Shown: piece by piece, positions 36,928 through 45,639 of the stretch
How the letters are laid out: each line of letters starts with the position of its first letter
Numbering within the stretch: the stretch's first letter is position 1
Origin: an uncultured Lachnospiraceae bacterium
GTDB taxonomy: Bacteria > Bacillota > Clostridia > Lachnospirales > Lachnospiraceae
Direction: 5' to 3'
Assembly (NCBI GenBank): GCA_949948735.1
Contig: CATLGV010000008.1
Coordinates: 62,001-126,000 of the forward strand
Length of the DNA stretch: 64,000 bases
Notes under the pieces: model-generated
The model's database searches: none
What the model saw: the letters and a program-made list of their open reading frames with translations, nothing else
What the model was told of the DNA's origin: nothing
Program-made: the position numbers and the translations under genes

Positions 36928-38526
36928 ATGAAAAAATTGTGGTGGGTTTTTATAGTAATGCTCCTGTTATGCAGCTGCGGAAACGGGGCACGGGAGGCAG
37001 GGACGGCGCAGGAAGAGGCGCTGACCTTATGCGAACAGCATGCGGAGGATAAGACGACGCTGGAATGGTATATCAACTATTCATGGTTTGCCACGCCGTG
37101 GGGAGAGAACGCCGTGTCGAAAAAGATCACGGAGGATACGGGAATCACGGTTCGTTTTGTCGCGCCCAAGGGCAATGAAAAGGAAAAACTGGATGCAATG
37201 ATATCTGCGGATTCCCTGCCGGATATTGTGACGCTTGGCTGGTGGGAGCCGCAGGTAGACAGAATGATCGACAAAGACATGGTGTACGCGCTGAATGAGC
37301 TGGCGGACGAGTACGACGCTTATTTCTGGGAGGTGTCGGAGGAAGCGGTGTGCAGCTGGTACACCAGGGAAGACGGCAATATATACTGCTATCCCAATTC
37401 CACATATCAGCCCGGCGACTATGAGGAGAATCAGAATATCGGGTCGAATCAGACCTTCCTTGTAAGAAAGGATATTTATGAAGCGCTGGGATGTCCGGAT
37501 ATGACGACGCTGGAGGGCTTTAAGGATGCGGTACAAAGAGCGGTGGAGGCGTTTCCCGAGATAGACGGCAGGGAATTGATTCCGATAGGCGCTCATGTGT
37601 TTGACGATACGGGCTGCGCTTCTTTTGACCAGTATCTGCAGAATTTTCTCGCCATTCCCTATGAAAAGGACGGGAAATATTATGACAGGGATACCGACCC
37701 GGAATATATTCGCTGGCTGAAAACGTTTCGGGAGCTGAGAGAGCTGGGCTGTCTCAAGGACGATATTTTCATTGATAAGAGAACGCAGATGGAGGAAAAG
37801 CTGGCGCAGGGCAGATATTTCTGCATGCTGTACCAAAGGACGGACATGCAGACGCAGCAGAAGATTCTTTACAGCAAAAATCCGGACAGCGTATATATTG
37901 CGGTGGACGGCCCCAAAAATTCAAAGGGCGAGGATCCGGTACTGCCCGGAGCGGGGATAAACGGATGGACGGTTACCCTTATTTCCAGGAATTGTGACCG
38001 GCCGGACAGGGCGATAGAATTTTTGTCCTATTTGCTCAGTGAAAAGGGACAGAAGCTTATTTATCTGGGCATAGAGGGCGTTACATATGACGTGGTGGAC
38101 GGAAGGTGCGTGGTAAAGCCCGGGGTCAGGGAAGTGTTAAACACGGACCGCATCCGTTACGATATGCTCTATGGAGCGGATAACACCTACTGGATGCTTC
38201 AGAATACGGCGATGCAGTTAAAGTGGAGGGATACGTCGGAGGAATACCTGCTGCAGCCTGAAGAATGGACGTATCCTTATACGCATTATTTAGGGCAGTA
38301 CGAGGTAACATATCAGGAGGACACGGAGGCAGGAAACTGCTACAAAAAAATTAAAAAGCTTTGGAGCGAGGTATTACCGGCTCTTTTGCTGGCGCCAAGC
38401 GAAGAGGAGTTTGACAGGATATTGGCGGACTATGTTGCAGCGCGTGAGGCGCTTGGCTATGAGGCGGTGGAAAAGGAGGCGACCAGGCAGGTCAATGAAG
38501 CAAAACAAAAGCTGGGGCTGGAATAA
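36928..38526 (+). CDS. Extracellular solute-binding lipoprotein (sensor-associated)
   Basis: About 532 residues. Short basic N-terminus, hydrophobic core and lipobox LCSCG. The mature part is a large binding protein of the LipO/YtcQ class with TLEWYINYSW near its start. GGAGAGGG precedes the ATG at 36928. It directly precedes and overlaps a YesM-type kinase and YesN-type regulator and has no permease of its own, so it may deliver a ligand signal to the kinase rather than to a transporter. That role is inference; sharing the upstream permeases is the alternative. Confidence 0.88.
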   Translation: MKKLWWVFIVMLLLCSCGNGAREAGTAQEEALTLCEQHAEDKTTLEWYINYSWFATPWGENAVSKKITEDTGITVRFVAPKGNEKEKLDAMISADSLPDIVTLGWWEPQVDRMIDKDMVYALNELADEYDAYFWEVSEEAVCSWYTREDGNIYCYPNSTYQPGDYEENQNIGSNQTFLVRKDIYEALGCPDMTTLEGFKDAVQRAVEAFPEIDGRELIPIGAHVFDDTGCASFDQYLQNFLAIPYEKDGKYYDRDTDPEYIRWLKTFRELRELGCLKDDIFIDKRTQMEEKLAQGRYFCMLYQRTDMQTQQKILYSKNPDSVYIAVDGPKNSKGEDPVLPGAGINGWTVTLISRNCDRPDRAIEFLSYLLSEKGQKLIYLGIEGVTYDVVDGRCVVKPGVREVLNTDRIRYDMLYGADNTYWMLQNTAMQLKWRDTSEEYLLQPEEWTYPYTHYLGQYEVTYQEDTEAGNCYKKIKKLWSEVLPALLLAPSEEEFDRILADYVAAREALGYEAVEKEATRQVNEAKQKLGLE

Positions 38527-40375
38527 GGGAGGTCAATATCTTAAACGGATTAAAACAGGCTTTAAAGGACTGAAGCTGAATATAAAATTTATGCTTTTGA
38601 TCATTCTTTTTATTGAAACGACAGTCGGGATTTTTTCCGGTATTCTGTTTTATTATATGGAAAAGGACACGGTACAGAAAAAAATAAGCGAGATGGAATA
38701 CGAAATGGACAGGCAGTATGGGCAGATTCGCAAAAATGTGGATTCGATCAATATGTCTACGCAGTTCTTTTTAAACGATCAGGAGCTGCATGCGTTTTTA
38801 GTGGACGTCAAACAGGGAAAGGCGATAACGCGGGAAGCGCTGAATACGTTTTATCACAAGAATATCGCAATGATGGAAAGAATGATTAACAGCAATCCGT
38901 ACCTTTATCAGATACGGGTATATGTGGACGATGAAAATCTGCAGGAAATGATGCCCGTTTTATACAGACAGGAGCGGATGGAGCGTTTGGCGTGGTTTGG
39001 AGACGGGGAAACGGCAGGCTGGAAATTTGACTATGCGGATACTATTTTTGATTCGTATGCTCTGACGCAGAACGATAAAATCATGTCGCTGGTGACGCCG
39101 ATTGCGGACTATGACAATGGAGCGCTTGGCGTGCTGGAGGTTTCGGTTTTTATGGAGACCATGTTTGAGGCGCTTTATGATGAAAACAGCGATATGGCGG
39201 GCTGTTTTTTTGACGAAGACGGCGGAATTCATTACGGGCTGAAGGATGGCTGGGACAACGCCCGCATGCAGCGTGCGTTAGACCGTATCGGGGAGACGGA
39301 CGCAGATGCGCTTTATTATGATACGGTGGAAGGGGCCGGCCTGATTGTCGGCAGTCTTGAGATTCGGGAGCTGTCGGGAAGGCTGGTATTTATACGGGAT
39401 ATCTCGAAGGAAGTGGGCAGAATCAGAAATATCCGGAACTGGTTTGTTTTTATTATGATTCTGCTGATTCCTTTTCTGGCGGCTGTCGTAAATGCCGTCG
39501 TAAAAGCGGTGCTGGGGCAGTTTTATCAGATACTGGCGGCGATTCAGGAGGTACAGGAGGGAAATCTGGATGTTGTGGTAGAGAACTGTGGAACGGATGA
39601 AATGGGGGAGCTGGGCAATCAGCTCAATAAAATGCTGGCGGAGATTCAGCGGCTTATGGAGGTAAACCTCAACAGAGAGCTGCTTGTCAAAAATTCACAG
39701 ATTAAAGCACTGCAGAATCAGATTAACGCGCATTTTATATATAATGTATTGGAAACGATCAAAATGATGGCGGAGATTGCGGAGGAGTACGAAATCTCGG
39801 ATGCCGTTACGGCGCTTGGCAGGCTGCTCCGATACAGCATGCGCTGGAAAACGCCAAATGTAACGGTGCGGGAGGAGATCGAATACATTAAGAATTATTT
39901 GAAGCTGATTAATCTGCGCTTTGATTATGAGATCTATTTGTCACTGAATATTCCGGACGCCGTGTATGAGCAGCAGATACCCAAAATGTCGCTGCAGCCG
40001 ATTGTGGAAAACGCGATTTATCATGGGATAGAGCAGATGGCGGAGGATACGAACATCTATATCAAGGGTATTGTGGCAGGGGAGCGCTGCCTGATAGAGG
40101 TTACGGACGCCGGAAAAGGCATGAGTGAGGACGAGGTAAGACAGCTATACAAAAAAATATCCGGCGAGCCTTCGTCCGGCGAGGGCAAAGGCAACGGAAT
40201 CGGATTGAAAAACGTGCAGGACAGACTTCAGATGAGCTTTGGCGCCGCGTATGGCCTGGAGATCGCATCCAGGAAGGGCTGTTATACGAAGGTCACGATA
40301 CAGGTGCCCTTTCAGGAAACGGGGAAGCAGGAGGAGACGGCAGGACATGAATACGCTGCTAATCGTGGAAGATGA
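38495..40375 (+). CDS. YesM-family sensor histidine kinase
   Basis: About 626 residues. TM1 around 27-55, an extracellular sensor of about 260 residues, TM2 around 316-337, HAMP, then the His_kinase domain with His413 in NAHFIYNVLE and an ATPase domain with NAIYHGI and GNGIGLKNVQDRL. No start codon lies after the upstream gene in the first part of this frame; ATG 38495, inside the end of the binding-protein gene (32-nt overlap) with AGGCAGG before it, is the best choice. It should phosphorylate the regulator that follows. The ligand is probably extracellular sugar or the neighbouring lipoprotein. Confidence 0.9.
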   Translation: MKQNKSWGWNKGGQYLKRIKTGFKGLKLNIKFMLLIILFIETTVGIFSGILFYYMEKDTVQKKISEMEYEMDRQYGQIRKNVDSINMSTQFFLNDQELHAFLVDVKQGKAITREALNTFYHKNIAMMERMINSNPYLYQIRVYVDDENLQEMMPVLYRQERMERLAWFGDGETAGWKFDYADTIFDSYALTQNDKIMSLVTPIADYDNGALGVLEVSVFMETMFEALYDENSDMAGCFFDEDGGIHYGLKDGWDNARMQRALDRIGETDADALYYDTVEGAGLIVGSLEIRELSGRLVFIRDISKEVGRIRNIRNWFVFIMILLIPFLAAVVNAVVKAVLGQFYQILAAIQEVQEGNLDVVVENCGTDEMGELGNQLNKMLAEIQRLMEVNLNRELLVKNSQIKALQNQINAHFIYNVLETIKMMAEIAEEYEISDAVTALGRLLRYSMRWKTPNVTVREEIEYIKNYLKLINLRFDYEIYLSLNIPDAVYEQQIPKMSLQPIVENAIYHGIEQMAEDTNIYIKGIVAGERCLIEVTDAGKGMSEDEVRQLYKKISGEPSSGEGKGNGIGLKNVQDRLQMSFGAAYGLEIASRKGCYTKVTIQVPFQETGKQEETAGHEYAANRGR

Positions 40376-41792
40376 GAAAATGATACGACAGGGAATCAAG
40401 GCGATTATACAACGGTCCGGGGTTCCGGTGCAGAATATTATAGAGTGCAATAACGGCAGGCTTGCGCTGGAAATATTGGAAAGCCAGCAGGTAGACGTTA
40501 TGTTTACCGATATCAGGATGCCTAAAATGAGCGGTATCGAGCTGGTGGAGGCGATGCAGCGGTTCGCGCATAAGCCGCTTACGGTCGTGGTCAGCGGATA
40601 CGATGATTTTTCCTATGCGGTACAGATGATGCGCATGGGAGTCAGGGAATATATACTGAAGCCTGTAGAGAGAGAACAGATTGTGGCGATTCTCAAAAGG
40701 CTGGATATGGAGATACAGGAAAGAACCCGGAGCGACAGGGAGAGCAGAAAGATTGGCTGCCAGCAGCTCAAATATATGATACTGAACGCCAATATTACCG
40801 AGAGTGAAGTGCAGGCAGTGGCGCAGGGCTTTGAAAAGGGGCTTCTGGATAAAGAATATTTTGTGTGCTGTCTGGAAAATACGGGGGAAGAGGCAGGAGA
40901 GGGGAAGGGCTGGATCTGCCTGGGAGAGCTTGAAGACAACTGCGTTTTTATTGCAGGGCAGGAAAATAAAGAGTTCCTGCTCAAAAATGAGCTTAGGGAT
41001 TCTTATGTGGGCTTAAGCAGGCTGCATATCGGCGTGGCGGCGCTCCGGGATGCGTATAGGGAGGCAAAGACCGCACGGACAGAGGCATTTCTGAGGATGA
41101 AGCACGAGGTGGAATATGGGGAGGCGCTGCCTGTAGCGGACGCAACGGTACAGACGGAGAAGATGCACCAGATTGCGCAGATGATCGGTACCGACAGGCT
41201 ATCCGAGGCGCTGAAGATGACCGAGCAGTATTTTGGGGAAGTCCAAAAAGGGAAATACGGTGCCGATGCGCTCGAGCAGAGTGTCCGCACGCTGATTGAC
41301 GATATTTTGTATGTCTATCGGAACGCCCTGCAGGAAGAGGAGAAGGAAGTGCGGCGGTTTAAAAATATTTACCGATTTGCCCAGATTAATGAGCTGATGG
41401 AGGAGCTGACGGGATGGATGATCGGCTTCTACGAGAAGCTGCATTCGGAATTCGGCGATTTTAAAAATAAATCCCGAATGGAGGAGGCCGTCGCCTACAT
41501 TCGGGACCATTACGATGACGATTTGAACATGGCGGTAGTGTCAAATCACGTGTCGATGAACTATTCATTGTTCTCGTACGCCTTTAAACAGTATACGGGA
41601 AAGAATTTTGTAAACTATCTAAAGGAAATCAGAATGAGCGAGGCAAAACGCCTTCTTACCGAAACTGACATGCGTGTCATAGAAATCAGCCAGCAAATCG
41701 GGTACGAAAACGAAAAGCATTTTATGAAGGTTTTTAAAAAGGAATGCGGCGTTTCGCCCACGGAGTACAGAAAAAACATGCAGTTCCGGTGA
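40347..41792 (+). CDS. YesN-type response regulator with AraC DNA-binding domain
   Basis: 481 residues. Receiver at residues 1-120 with Asp9, phospho-acceptor Asp55 in FTDIRMPKMSG and Lys105 in ILKPVE. A helical middle region follows, and two AraC-type HTHs at the end (NYSLFSYAFKQYTGKNFVNY; VIEISQQIGYENEKHFMKVFK). ATG 40347 overlaps the kinase gene by 29 nt and follows GGAGGAGAC. It likely activates the glucan transporter and enzyme genes, for which the direct repeats at 33503-33553 are candidate sites. It converges with the next gene, stops only 4 bp apart. Confidence 0.92.
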   Translation: MNTLLIVEDEKMIRQGIKAIIQRSGVPVQNIIECNNGRLALEILESQQVDVMFTDIRMPKMSGIELVEAMQRFAHKPLTVVVSGYDDFSYAVQMMRMGVREYILKPVEREQIVAILKRLDMEIQERTRSDRESRKIGCQQLKYMILNANITESEVQAVAQGFEKGLLDKEYFVCCLENTGEEAGEGKGWICLGELEDNCVFIAGQENKEFLLKNELRDSYVGLSRLHIGVAALRDAYREAKTARTEAFLRMKHEVEYGEALPVADATVQTEKMHQIAQMIGTDRLSEALKMTEQYFGEVQKGKYGADALEQSVRTLIDDILYVYRNALQEEEKEVRRFKNIYRFAQINELMEELTGWMIGFYEKLHSEFGDFKNKSRMEEAVAYIRDHYDDDLNMAVVSNHVSMNYSLFSYAFKQYTGKNFVNYLKEIRMSEAKRLLTETDMRVIEISQQIGYENEKHFMKVFKKECGVSPTEYRKNMQFR

Positions 41793-41796
41793 TACC

Positions 41797-43707
41797 TTAC
41801 TTTAATATTGTTTCGCTTTTTGTGCTTTTTTCCTGCCGCATTTTCAGGCCGGCGGCGTCAAAAATCTGCCGCAGGTCCACAGTGGCGCCGGCCTCCTCAA
41901 ATGCGCAGCCGCTGCTGGCGCGGATGTAATATTTTTTGGTGTGAAGCCGGTTATAATTTTCAAGGTATTTGTAAATATTCAAGGTGATTTCCCTGGCGTC
42001 CGTCTCCGAAAGACCGGCGGCCAATGCCCAGAACTCGTCGTCCCGTGACCGGGCGATGAGCAGGTCGTCCCTGCCGGTATGCTCCAGGGCGTGGCCCAGC
42101 ACCTGAATGGCGAAATCACCCTCCGAATGTCCGAAGGTACTGTTGATCGTTGATAAGCCGTCCAGATTAAATACGATGGCAAGCAGGAGCTCCTGCCGCT
42201 GTCTGGCGCGTTCCCAAAGGGGCTTTGCAAGTATTTGGAAGCCCTGATGATTGTACAGGCCTGTCAGATCATCCTTCATGTAAAGATCCTCCAGCCGGTT
42301 GATTAAAAGGGCGGTCTGCCGGGATTCGCATATATTCATAAGCATTCTGCTGACGTTCGCAATCCATGTAAGGAAATTAAACCGGTAAGAAAGGATATTA
42401 TCCTTGAATGCCAGCGCGACATATCCGAATTCCCTGTCTTCAAAGAAAAGCGGAGAGTAAATATAGGAAGAAAGAGAATCCGCGTAAATGTAATCGGGCA
42501 GGATGCTCTTCTTGGTAAAGCTGCATTGCGGCAGCATTCTGCCGTCCTTACAGGCAAAATGCATAGTCAGGATATCCGTATCCTCTTCCTCTGCCCGCGT
42601 CGCGGTAATTTCGCGTATGTGGGGGGAAACGGCATCCCAGTTTTGATAAAGACAGATATACAGCTCTCTGCAATTGTAAATTCTCGGGAGAAACTTTTCC
42701 AATACCTCCATACCTTCGTCCAGGTCGCGGATGCTGCCCAGTGCGGAAGACATTTTAATATCATTGAACATGGAAGCCTCCAGGGTATTGATGTGTTCCA
42801 TCAAACGGTATTCATAAAGAGACGGAAGAGCGCTTTTCTTTTTGGCGCATCCGCAGGAGCCGTGATATAAAGGCTCTGCGGTGATGACGGTGCGCCCGGC
42901 GACCGGAAGCTTTTGCATAGCGTCCAAAAGCAGCTCCATTGCTTTTTGCCCCATCTCATAAATCGGAAAGTCGACTGTGGTAAGCGAAGGCGTGATATTC
43001 TGTCCAATCTCCAGATTGTCGAATCCGGCAACCGCGATGTCCTCCGGGATCCGCAGGCCGCGGCTGCATAAAGCTTCCATTAAGGAAATGGCCATTCTGT
43101 CATTGTAACAAATGATAGAATCCGGTTTTGGCGTTGACTGCAGGAAAAAGTCCAGCGCGGCGTCAATGGATTCATAAGCATAGTCGCAGCAGTAATAATC
43201 GCTATCCCTGACGGGGAGCCCGTGTTTTTGCAGCGTGTCCCGATAATAGCGGAGGCGCTTTTCCGAAAATTGATTTTCCGGACGGCAGCCCAGATAGCAG
43301 ATGCGGCGATGGTGATGCGATACAATCATGTGTTCGGTCAATTGTGCCGCCGCTTTGTCATTGTCTAAAACAAGCAGGTGCGAAAAAGCGGAATCGGTCT
43401 GCGTGACGTCGATAATGGGACAGGTGCACTTTTGGCGCAAAGCCGCGGCGATTTGCTCCTTCAGGGAAGGGAGCGGATAGGTGCCGGAGGCAAAGCAGAT
43501 ACCGGAGAATTCGTCATAATTGGGAATGCGCAGAATGCTGGCTTCGCCAAGCCCGTAGCTGCCGACGTCCTCGCCGTCCGTGGACGAAAAGATTTCTGTG
43601 ATATAGCCGAATTCCGTGGCTTTATCGATGATACCCTGACAAAGGCTGCTCTGAAAGCTGCCAAATATATGAGAAATAAAGATACCGATTTTTTTTGAGT
43701 GATACAT
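41797..43707 (-). CDS. LacI-type sugar-binding-fold protein fused to a degenerate GGDEF domain
   Basis: 636 residues. Residues 1-285 have the periplasmic-binding-protein fold of LacI/GalR effector domains (KKIGIFISHIFGSF, IPEDIAVAGFDNLEIGQNITPSLTTV) but without the N-terminal HTH. A middle region of about 170 residues looks GAF-like. The C-terminus is a GGDEF domain (DDLTGLYNHQGF, FGHSEGDFAIQVLGH) whose signature reads RSRDDEF, so both glycines are lost and cyclic di-GMP synthesis is unlikely. ATG 43707 has AAGGAAGGG 10 nt upstream. It may be a sugar-responsive protein without DNA binding. It sits next to the glucan regulatory genes. Confidence 0.85.
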   Translation of the reverse strand: MYHSKKIGIFISHIFGSFQSSLCQGIIDKATEFGYITEIFSSTDGEDVGSYGLGEASILRIPNYDEFSGICFASGTYPLPSLKEQIAAALRQKCTCPIIDVTQTDSAFSHLLVLDNDKAAAQLTEHMIVSHHHRRICYLGCRPENQFSEKRLRYYRDTLQKHGLPVRDSDYYCCDYAYESIDAALDFFLQSTPKPDSIICYNDRMAISLMEALCSRGLRIPEDIAVAGFDNLEIGQNITPSLTTVDFPIYEMGQKAMELLLDAMQKLPVAGRTVITAEPLYHGSCGCAKKKSALPSLYEYRLMEHINTLEASMFNDIKMSSALGSIRDLDEGMEVLEKFLPRIYNCRELYICLYQNWDAVSPHIREITATRAEEEDTDILTMHFACKDGRMLPQCSFTKKSILPDYIYADSLSSYIYSPLFFEDREFGYVALAFKDNILSYRFNFLTWIANVSRMLMNICESRQTALLINRLEDLYMKDDLTGLYNHQGFQILAKPLWERARQRQELLLAIVFNLDGLSTINSTFGHSEGDFAIQVLGHALEHTGRDDLLIARSRDDEFWALAAGLSETDAREITLNIYKYLENYNRLHTKKYYIRASSGCAFEEAGATVDLRQIFDAAGLKMRQEKSTKSETILK

Positions 43708-43844
43708 AGCGCGCAAACCCTTCCTTTGAGAAACTTATCATACGGACCTCCTTTATCATAGCAGAAAACCGCAGACAGGGAAAGCCTGTATTGAAACAAC
43801 TTGCAGGAAGGACGGCTTATCGCGGCGGCGCAGAACAATTTCTG

Positions 43845-43873
43845 TTGAAAAAATCTGTCATATTCGTTACAAT
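43845..43873 (+). promoter_or_regulatory. Promoter of the frameshifted lipoprotein gene
   Basis: TTGAAA at 43845-43850, a 17-bp spacer and TACAAT at 43868-43873, 43 nt before the lipoprotein ATG. Confidence 0.7.
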
Positions 43874-43916
43874 AAAAAAGATTACACTCAATTGGCAAAG
43901 GCAGAAGGATGGACAC

Positions 43917-44523
43917 ATGAAAAAAGAATTTGTGATTTTATTAATGACGGCCTGCATTTTGACAGGCTGCGCCGGCAGCGGATGACGGGAAGGATGCTGC
44001 GCCGGCAGCGGATGACGGGAAGAATAAGGAGCGGCCGGAGGACGCGTCGTCTGCGGCGGAGAGCGCTCAGATACAGGAGACGGAGGAGGAAGCGGCTTTC
44101 CCCGGAAGCTATACCGTGCCGGAGGGCTGGGTGGAGGCCGAGGCGCATTCCACGGCGGAGAAGATTTTTTTCACCGAGGAAGGGCATGAGAACGATTTGC
44201 GACCGGACAATATTTCCATTGAGGTAGGAAAGAACCGCTATAAAGTGGACGAGCACGAGCAGTTCCGGGAAGCGATTCTGCGGCAGCTTCTCATGCAGAC
44301 GCAGGGCCTTTCCGCGGAACTGACCGGGAGCGGCTCCTATACGGATCAGGGGTATGTCCTTTATACGTTTACCATAAAAGGAAGCGATATAACGACCGTA
44401 CAGTATTATATTGTAGACGATTACCGGTACTGCCTGATTCATCTGACGAATTTTTCGGAGGCAGAGGGCGCCTGTGAAGCGGCGCAGGCGCTTGCGGACA
44501 GCTTTGTCTGGGCGGAAGAGTGA
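43917..44523 (+). pseudogene. Lipoprotein gene with a frameshift after the lipobox
   Basis: ATG 43917 behind AGAAGGA encodes a perfect lipoprotein signal ending LTGCAGSG and then stops at 43985. The following coding sequence continues in the next frame without stops to 44523: an Asp/Glu/Ala-rich linker, then FPGSYTVPEGWVEAEA and about 120 residues of a compact domain (YTFTIKGSDITTVQYYIVDDYRYCLIHLT). One base shift would restore a lipoprotein of roughly 200 residues. The break lies in a 30-bp tandem duplication. It may be a true pseudogene, a slippage-controlled gene or a sequencing error. Confidence 0.7.
43966..44022. repeat. 30-bp tandem duplication inside the lipoprotein gene
   Basis: The unit beginning GCTGCGCCGGCAGCGGATGA is repeated at 43966 and 43996 (27 identical bases, period 30). 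In the downstream frame each unit encodes AAPAADDGK plus one residue, so changes in copy number keep the frame, while slippage of single bases would not. Confidence 0.9.
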
Positions 44524-44610
44524 GAAATCTATGGAAGCGGTGGTTTAATCGGTGCTTTCTTAAGCTTTCCGGGGGAAATGACGGAGGAGATTTTGACGGG
44601 GAATAGGATT

Positions 44611-44970
44611 ATGAAGACGGATTTAATCCAGTTAAAGATTGAAAAAGATAATAATGCGGTAAAATATATAAAAATCATCAGAAAATTTGATAGTTCATTG
44701 TCAGTTGGTGCTATAAAACAGCGGATTGACAATAATGATTTTGTGATAGAATTTGACTTAGAGTATTATGATGCTTTAGAGGATATAAACGAAAATGACA
44801 GAAAAAAACTTTTTCGTGAAATGATTGAAGGGCTTTGTCAGGCAGGAGCAAAGGTTTCTGTATATCAGGATGAAGAAATAATATCTATAGATAATTTGGA
44901 TAATTGGTTGGAAAGCTTAGACAAAATCAGTCAACAAACAGAAAAGGACATAGATAGAGAATTAAAATAG
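44611..44970 (+). CDS. Hypothetical AT-rich small protein
   Basis: 119 residues if started at ATG 44611 (GGGGAATAGG upstream) or 130 from ATG 44578. Charged, no membrane segment or signal, rich in Asp, Glu, Ile and Lys; resembles a small mixed alpha/beta protein. No family recognised. Its codon use is strongly AT-biased compared with neighbours, suggesting recent arrival. It stands between the broken lipoprotein and a gene-free repeat-bearing stretch. Confidence 0.55.
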   Translation: MKTDLIQLKIEKDNNAVKYIKIIRKFDSSLSVGAIKQRIDNNDFVIEFDLEYYDALEDINENDRKKLFREMIEGLCQAGAKVSVYQDEEIISIDNLDNWLESLDKISQQTEKDIDRELK

Positions 44971-45083
44971 TATCCTCAATTGAGGGTAAAACCGCCGTAC
45001 AAAGAAGAAACTATAGACAAGCGGCGGATAAGCTGATATAGTTGAGATATACAAAATATAAACAGAAGGGTGGCTTTAGACAT

Positions 45084-45215
45084 ATGGGAATTTGTATTCG
45101 CGTTGCACGCATCCGCAAATAAGCGGCGGTAGAAAAGCAGATGAATAGTCTCATGGAAATGGGATTTTTTTTGCGTGCGAATACAGATTCTTATATGTTG
45201 ACAGGCAGAATATGA
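45084..45215 (+). pseudogene. Possible broken short gene with an inverted repeat
   Basis: A frame starting at ATG 45084 reads 12 codons to TAA, then continues in the same frame for 30 codons (AAVEKQMNSLMEMGFFLRAN) to TGA 45215. GAATTTGTATTCGC (45088-45101) is complementary to 45177-45190 with one mismatch. It could be the scar of a decayed gene, a non-coding hairpin, or chance. Confidence 0.25.
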
Positions 45216-45231
45216 GCTTCATATTCTGTTT

Positions 45232-45294
45232 CTGTCTGCTTGCTGTATGGATTTAGCAGGGATTTTCCGTTTCAGGGAGGTCTCTGCTTTTTTG
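45232..45294 (+). repeat. Dispersed 62-bp intergenic repeat with terminator, copy B
   Basis: Near-identical to 23939-24000, including the non-hairpin left part CTGCTGTATGGATTTAG. The hairpin (CAGGGA..TTTTCC with GGGAGG..TCTCTG) and T-run are kept, and at least one change (CAGAGA to CAGGGA) still allows G-T pairing. Confidence 0.8.
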
Positions 45295-45342
45295 CATGTT
45301 ACAGGATTGAGAGGTCAAAAGGTATACTATTATTTTCAATGA

Positions 45343-45571
45343 GGCATATTACACAAAATATTGTAGAGCTACAATTGCGGAGGCAAATGAGATTTTCTTA
45401 ATATTCCGTTCGACAATCAGCAATTGTGTGACATGGATGTCACACAAAGCCCGCAATGCGTCATGGATGACGCATAGAGGGCGGTTGCGGTCGATGGCGT
45501 CATTTGGGCCGGAATATTTAGTAAATCCATTTGCCGCAGTCAGTAGCGCGCAATATTTTGTGTAATTTGCC
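45343..45571. repeat. 230-bp inverted-repeat element with two inner hairpins (MITE-like or structured RNA)
   Basis: Imperfect arms of about 65 bp, 45343-45408 and 45510-45571, with a perfect 15-bp core ATTACACAAAATATT near the ends. The centre holds two similar hairpins: TTGTGTGACAT/ATGTCACACAA (45424-45447) and AATGCGTCAT/ATGACGCAT (45456-45475), both around GG, the second within a GCCC/GGGC outer pair. No transposase is present. The element ends 68 nt before the erm ATG, so it could also act in erm expression. Confidence 0.7.
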
Positions 45572-45639
45572 GGATAAAACTTTTGCATACCTTGTCAATT
45601 AAGGGTACCGTTTTCAAGGAATAAAACAGGAGGATTATC

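Larger units (their letters stand above)
44971..45639. other. 669-bp gene-free stretch before erm
   Basis: No intact gene seen. It contains a broken short frame with an inverted repeat (45084-45215), the second copy of the dispersed 62-bp repeat (45232-45294) and a 230-bp inverted-repeat element with two inner hairpins (45343-45571). Each is listed separately. This density of repeats marks an insertion-prone site. Confidence 0.7.

Noticed and set aside
43892-44227. Arg-rich frame through the lipoprotein repeat (RRQRMTGR twice)
   Set aside because: It is the third frame of a 30-bp duplication and lacks an RBS; the lipoprotein frames explain the region better.
45349-45588. 79-codon minus-strand frame across the inverted-repeat element
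   Set aside because: It runs through both arms of the inverted repeat and its hairpins, so it is a by-product of the repeat.
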